Assembly: GCA_045536155.1 (NCBI GenBank)
Contig: JAZSMZ010000119.1
Location: 1 to 33,514, forward strand
From: JAZQNC01 sp045536155
Lineage (GTDB): Bacteria; Bacillota; Clostridia; Oscillospirales; CAG-272
Direction: 5' to 3'
DNA: 33,514 nt
Each line of letters starts with the position of its first letter. The first letter of the stretch is position 1. A program made the translations under genes and the position numbers. A model generated the notes under the pieces. It saw only the letters and a list, made by a program, of their open reading frames with translations. It did not search any database and was not told where the DNA came from. Shown piece after piece: positions 30,850-33,514 of the stretch.

Positions 30850-30878
30850 AAAGACGCCGCAGCAATGCGGCGTCTTTT
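30850..30878 (+). terminator. Second tandem terminator
   Basis: AAAGACGCCGCA and TGCGGCGTCTTT form a GC-rich 12-bp stem with a GCAA tetraloop, followed by T. Two consecutive terminators with no recognisable gene upstream suggest a lost gene or insulation. Confidence 0.8.
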
Positions 30879-31261
30879 CTGCTTTTCTCCCCCTAATTTC
30901 GCGCGGTGCAAACAGTAGTTGCACAATTTGAAATAGATTATGCATAACCTTTTTTGTATACAGAGATATCATAACTGACCGATATTCACGTACTGTAATT
31001 ATGAAAATAACTATACAGCATCAAAACAATTGCTTGATATTGCAAGTAAAATTTTTGATTAAAGTCAATTTTCAAAAGTATTCTGCTGGAATAATGCATG
31101 CCGTGCTAAATACTGAAAAAGAAGATTTCTGATATATTTCATTATGAAATTGTGTAAATATGCAGACGTTTTAAATGAAAAAGTATATAATGTATGCTAT
31201 TACAATATATAGCAAAAAACAAAAAAATAGTAAAATTAAAAATGTAAAAGAAAAATATTGA

Positions 31262-31302
31262 AAAATGAAAAGCACCCAGCCAAAAAAAATATGGCTGAGT
31301 GC
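31262..31302 (-). terminator. Leftward terminator outside the left repeat
   Basis: On the minus strand GCACTCAGCC pairs with GGCTGGGTGC (10 bp, one G-U) around a U-rich loop, followed by TTTTCATTTTTC. It would stop a transcript leaving the cassette leftward from the outward promoter. Confidence 0.65.
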
Positions 31303-31330
31303 AAACGTGTGACGATTATTACGTTTATAT

Positions 31331-31355
31331 TTCATAGAGTGAACCACTCTATGAA
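31331..31355 (+). repeat. Left copy of inverted 25-nt core-like repeat
   Basis: Arms TTCATAGAGTG and CACTCTATGAA are exact complements around the centre AAC. As a tyrosine-recombinase core it reads as 9-bp arms around a 7-bp spacer (TGAACCA). It matches the right copy exactly as the reverse complement. Confidence 0.85.
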
Positions 31356-31435
31356 ATGGATTCTGACTGTGAATCGCCCGAGGTAGATATGCTTTTGACT
31401 CGTGCCAGCATGATATCCTCATTTTATTCCTAATC

Positions 31436-31464
31436 ATTATACCATAAATCCCTTGAAAAAGCAA
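31436..31464 (-). promoter_or_regulatory. Outward (leftward) promoter inside the recombinase cassette
   Basis: On the minus strand TTGCTT (31459-31464) and TATAAT (31436-31441), 17-bp spacer. It points through the left repeat. Just downstream is GGAATAAAATG, which opens an 83-codon frame of doubtful reality. Confidence 0.65.
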
Positions 31465-31481
31465 TCAATATCGGATAATAC
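31453..31481 (+). promoter_or_regulatory. Promoter of the recombinase gene
   Basis: TTGAAA (31453-31458) and TAATAC (31476-31481), 17-bp spacer, overlapping the outward promoter on the other strand. The leader of about 97 nt contains the putative arm sites, so bound recombinase could repress its own gene. Confidence 0.6.
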
Positions 31482-31540
31482 GAAAAAAATTCACAATTAG
31501 TTCATACACGGCACTTGCACAAAAAAAGATGCAAGACTTT

Positions 31541-31565
31541 TAAGCCGTCACATACATCGTCATAA
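31541..31565 (+). repeat. Left copy of direct repeat with paired CGTCA motifs (putative arm sites)
   Basis: TAAGCCGTCA followed by ATCGTCA, motif starts 12 bp apart (31544 and 31556). A near-copy follows the int gene. A single ATCGTCA in reverse orientation lies at 31310-31316 outside the left inverted repeat. Confidence 0.6.
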
Positions 31566-31584
31566 AAGAACAAGGAGGTAAATC

Positions 31585-32721
31585 ATGGCAAGACGAGGCG
31601 AAAATATTTACAAGCGAAAGGATGGACGCTGGGAAGCTCGGTATCCCAAGAGCTACACGGACGGACACATTGTTTACGGTTATGTGTACGGTCAGACATA
31701 CAGTGAAGCAAAATCCAAACGCACACAAAAACTGTCAGGTACAAAGACATCCACACTTACAACAGCCAATAGATTAAATTCTGAAAAGGTCATGAGAGAT
31801 CTGGCTAATGAATGGCTGAACTGGAAACGAGGATCGGTTAAGGAAGCGACTTATGTCCGTTATAGACACTTGTATGAAAAACACATTGATGAACGATTCG
31901 GCATGATCAAACTGAAAAAACTTGATGTCGCTGCAATCGAAGCGCACATTCGCGATAAACAGAAAACAAACACAGCCGATGGGCTTGCACCTAAAACAAT
32001 TCAGGACATTTTATCGGTGTACCGACTTCTGATTGCTTACGGAGTAGATAAGAATATTCTGCCGTCTGAGAGTATGAGCAAGGCACGGTATCATTCTCCG
32101 TTGAAAGTTTCTGACAACAAAGTTACAGTATTGCTTCACAAGGAGCGAACCGATCTTGAACGATATGTTCTTGAACGTGATGATATGCGTTCTTTCGGTA
32201 TTTTCCTTGCGCTGTATACAGGAATTCGAATTGGTGAGCTTTGTGCTCTCCGATGGGATGATATTGATTTGGACAATGGGATTCTGCACATCAATCACAC
32301 ACTTCAGCGGCTTCACGATTATACAGGAGGTTCTGTGAATAAAACACGTGTGGTGATCAGTACACCGAAAACAGAATCTTCTATCAGAATGATACCGCTG
32401 CCATCGTTTCTCATTGACCGATTATCGGCATTTGCATCATCACCTGATCATTTCATTTTGACGGATACCAATAAGCCGGAGGAAACAAGATCATATCTGT
32501 ATTTCTATAAAAGGCAGTTGTCTATCTGCGGATTACCGGAATACACCTTCCATACAATCCGTCACACATTTGCTACCCGATGTGTGGAGGAAGGAGTGGA
32601 CATCAAGTCCCTGAGTGAAATATTAGGACATTCCAATGTGAAGATTACGATGAATCGTTATGTGCATCCATCACTGGAAGCAAAGCGACAGTACCTTGAA
32701 AAATTGGCTGTTCCTGTGTAA
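31585..32721 (+). CDS. Tyrosine recombinase / site-specific integrase
   Basis: 378-residue DNA strand-exchange enzyme. The N terminus MARRGENIYKRKDGRWEARY resembles the arm-type-DNA-binding domain of Tn916/lambda-like integrases. It is followed by a SAM-like core-binding domain (about 65-170) and the catalytic domain. All active residues are present: R215 (TGIRIGEL), K262 (TPKTESS), H323 and R326 (HTIRH), H349 (GHSN) and nucleophile Y359 (NRYVHP). Ribosome site AAGGAGGT is perfect. Codon use and AT content differ from the core genes to the left. No excisionase, replication, relaxase or phage gene is visible. The gene lies inside inverted 25-nt repeats, so it may act on those sites. Integration of an element lying beyond the window is the alternative. 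Confidence 0.93.
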   Translation: MARRGENIYKRKDGRWEARYPKSYTDGHIVYGYVYGQTYSEAKSKRTQKLSGTKTSTLTTANRLNSEKVMRDLANEWLNWKRGSVKEATYVRYRHLYEKHIDERFGMIKLKKLDVAAIEAHIRDKQKTNTADGLAPKTIQDILSVYRLLIAYGVDKNILPSESMSKARYHSPLKVSDNKVTVLLHKERTDLERYVLERDDMRSFGIFLALYTGIRIGELCALRWDDIDLDNGILHINHTLQRLHDYTGGSVNKTRVVISTPKTESSIRMIPLPSFLIDRLSAFASSPDHFILTDTNKPEETRSYLYFYKRQLSICGLPEYTFHTIRHTFATRCVEEGVDIKSLSEILGHSNVKITMNRYVHPSLEAKRQYLEKLAVPV

Positions 32722-32744
32722 GCCGTCAGATATAATCGTCAAAC
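32719..32744 (+). repeat. Right copy of direct repeat with paired CGTCA motifs
   Basis: TAAGCCGTCA (its TAA is the int stop) followed by ATCGTCA, motif starts 13 bp apart (32722 and 32735). About 22 of 25 positions match the left copy. The two copies bracket the int reading frame exactly. Confidence 0.6.
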
Positions 32745-32790
32745 TTGAGTATACGATTGTTTTCTACATTATTATATAGCATGTCTCAAA

Positions 32791-32815
32791 TTCATAGAGT
32801 GGTTCACTCTATGAA
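32791..32815 (-). repeat. Right copy of inverted 25-nt core-like repeat
   Basis: Same arms TTCATAGAGTG and CACTCTATGAA but with centre GTT, the exact reverse complement of the left copy. The identity extends one base further on one side. It can also form an RNA hairpin, but no U tract follows, so it is not a good terminator. Confidence 0.85.
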
Positions 32816-32913
32816 AGAATCTGTGTGATATGTCCACCTATTATTATTTTACACTATTTCTGTGTTATTCATAATATATTAAGGTAAATTCTGCTCGTTG
32901 ATTCGTACTACCA

Positions 32914-32922
32914 TGCTATACT
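32914..32922 (+). promoter_or_regulatory. Candidate extended -10 promoter of the secreted protein
   Basis: TGCTATACT fits TGnTATAAT with one mismatch. The -35 is poor (TCGTTG at 16 bp). Transcription would start near 32929. A weaker TTTACA-18-TAATAT pair lies about 60 bp upstream. Confidence 0.4.
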
Positions 32923-32948
32923 TTATAGTGAGGTGAGGAAAGTGAAAA

Positions 32949-33023
32949 ATGATTCTTCTTAGCGATAAACTTTATAGGCAAACCATAAATCCAAGAAAAT
33001 TTCATATGGAGGACTCACCATGA
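32949..33023 (+). CDS. Possible 24-codon leader peptide
   Basis: A short frame begins ATG 32949 behind AGGTGAGG and reads MILLSDKLYRQTINPRK then seven more residues. Its TGA overlaps the ATG of the secreted protein (ATGA). The peptide matches nothing I recognise. The strong ribosome site and exact overlap suggest coupling, but chance cannot be excluded because the downstream gene has its own GGAGG. Confidence 0.25.
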   Translation: MILLSDKLYRQTINPRKFHMEDSP

Positions 33024-33514
33024 GACAAAAAAAGAAGTTCCTTTCTTTACTGCTTTCGTGTTTAATGCTTATCTCCATGTTCCCGACTTCAGTATCAGCT
33101 ATTGAAGAAGCAGATCATGAACACAGTTATGTGGAAAGTATTATCAAAACTGCAACTTGTAGTAAGAACGGAATTGGAAAAACCACATGTTCTGTTGATG
33201 GTTGTGATTATTCAAAATATTACTCTATCGAAAAAACAGAACAGCATACCCCACCGGAAGATTCTTCCGAAGTTAATATCACTAAAGAAGTAACATGTGA
33301 TAAGGACGGTTCTATTGAGTATGTATGCTCCGTTTGTGGAGAAACTATCTCAGAACTTGTTCTGGCTACGGGTCACGAATTTGGTGCTGAACAGTACAAT
33401 GAAGCCGGTACACAGATTTTCAAAGAATGCGCAAACTGTGACGAAGTAGAAGTTGTATGGGATGCCTGCGGAGACAACCATGCATGGGATGACGGTACAG
33501 AAGTAACCGCACCT
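33020..33514 (+). CDS. Secreted Cys-rich repeat protein, N-terminal part (continues past window)
   Basis: 165 residues are visible and the frame is open at the edge. MRQKKKFLSLLLSCLMLISM begins a signal peptide, with cleavage expected after SVSA (about residue 27). The mature part has repeats of the pattern T-C-x-x-x-G-x-x-x-x-x-C-x-x-C-G, as in EVTCDKDGSIEYVCSVCGET, with variants TATCSKNGIGKTTCSVDGC and QIFKECANCDE. It ends in GDNHAWDDGTEVTAP, the usual start of another repeat. Such repeats are common in surface proteins of Lachnospiraceae and related Clostridia. Four-Cys clusters may bind zinc. The function is unknown. Ribosome site GGAGG at 7 nt. AT-rich codon use resembles the recombinase gene. 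Confidence 0.8.
   Translation, partial: MRQKKKFLSLLLSCLMLISMFPTSVSAIEEADHEHSYVESIIKTATCSKNGIGKTTCSVDGCDYSKYYSIEKTEQHTPPEDSSEVNITKEVTCDKDGSIEYVCSVCGETISELVLATGHEFGAEQYNEAGTQIFKECANCDEVEVVWDACGDNHAWDDGTEVTAP

Larger units (their letters stand above)
30578..31584. other. 1-kb stretch without a convincing gene
   Basis: It begins with about 110 bp of coding-like composition and no start codon (a possible gene relic). Then come a 24-nt palindrome, two terminators, a GTGCAA...TTGCAC dyad at 30906-30924 and about 350 bp of AT-rich DNA with nothing recognisable. It ends with the left repeat and promoters of the recombinase cassette. The boundary of a transferred region probably lies in here. Confidence 0.6.

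Noticed and set aside
30727..30972. 81-codon minus-strand frame
   Set aside because: It runs through both terminator hairpins and the palindrome and has no ribosome site.
31540..31728. 62-codon minus-strand frame at the int start
   Set aside because: Overlaps the int ribosome site and N terminus and has no support of its own.
31331..32815. The two 25-nt repeats as a CRISPR or a terminator pair
   Set aside because: Only two copies, in opposite orientation and 1.4 kb apart, and neither is followed by a proper U tract.

Overview
The window looks like a chromosomal segment of a Gram-positive member of Bacillota, class Clostridia, probably an uncultured gut lineage. This rests on sequence features: the tilS-hpt-ftsH order, the cysE-cysS pair, a proofreading-less PolA, a lipoprotein fusing trigger-factor and FKBP-like parts, an M23/G5 wall hydrolase, strong AGGAGG-type ribosome sites, and many TTGACA-17-TATAAT promoters followed by short U-tailed terminators. 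No rRNA, tRNA or CRISPR array was seen. I cannot name a genus from sequence alone.

Layout. 1-4.1 kb (+): cysE and cysS overlapping by ATGA, then a GH36 alpha-galactosidase. 4.2-7 kb: tadA (-), an M23 peptidase (+) and a 4'-phosphopantetheinyl transferase (-). 7-12.6 kb (-): uvrB-uvrA-PPTase as one unit from a 17-bp-spaced promoter, and upstream of it a Thr/Glu-rich lipoprotein with its own promoter and terminator. 12.7-15.7 kb (-): rnhA-polA. 15.8-17.9 kb: a WecG/TagA/CpsF glycosyltransferase (+) converging on a NYN-domain protein with a long basic tail (-). 18-22.1 kb (+): tilS-hpt-ftsH. 22.1-24.7 kb (+): a DUF3343 small protein with a cysteine-desulfurase-like enzyme, then a GpsA-like dehydrogenase. 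24.8-27.4 kb (+): glyA and an extracytoplasmic trigger-factor-like lipoprotein. 27.4-30.6 kb (+): an MFS transporter translationally coupled to a GH2 glycosidase.

After about 30.6 kb the character changes. There is 1 kb without a convincing gene, holding a 24-nt perfect palindrome and tandem terminators. Beyond it the DNA is visibly AT-richer with different codon use: a complete tyrosine recombinase and the start of a secreted Cys-rich repeat protein that runs off the window.

The most interesting element is this recombinase cassette. The same 25-nt near-palindrome occurs once on each side of the int gene, as exact reverse complements (31331-31355 and 32791-32815). Each fits a tyrosine-recombinase core site (two 9-bp arms around 7 bp). 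Paired GCCGTCA/ATCGTCA motifs, spaced 12-13 bp, bracket the int reading frame like arm-type sites. Just inside the left repeat two good promoters lie back to back, one driving int and one pointing out through the repeat. Inversion of the roughly 1.5-kb segment would turn the outward promoter toward the secreted protein gene. My reading, an inference, is a self-inverting recombinase/promoter cassette for phase variation of a surface protein. An integrated-element remnant is the main alternative.
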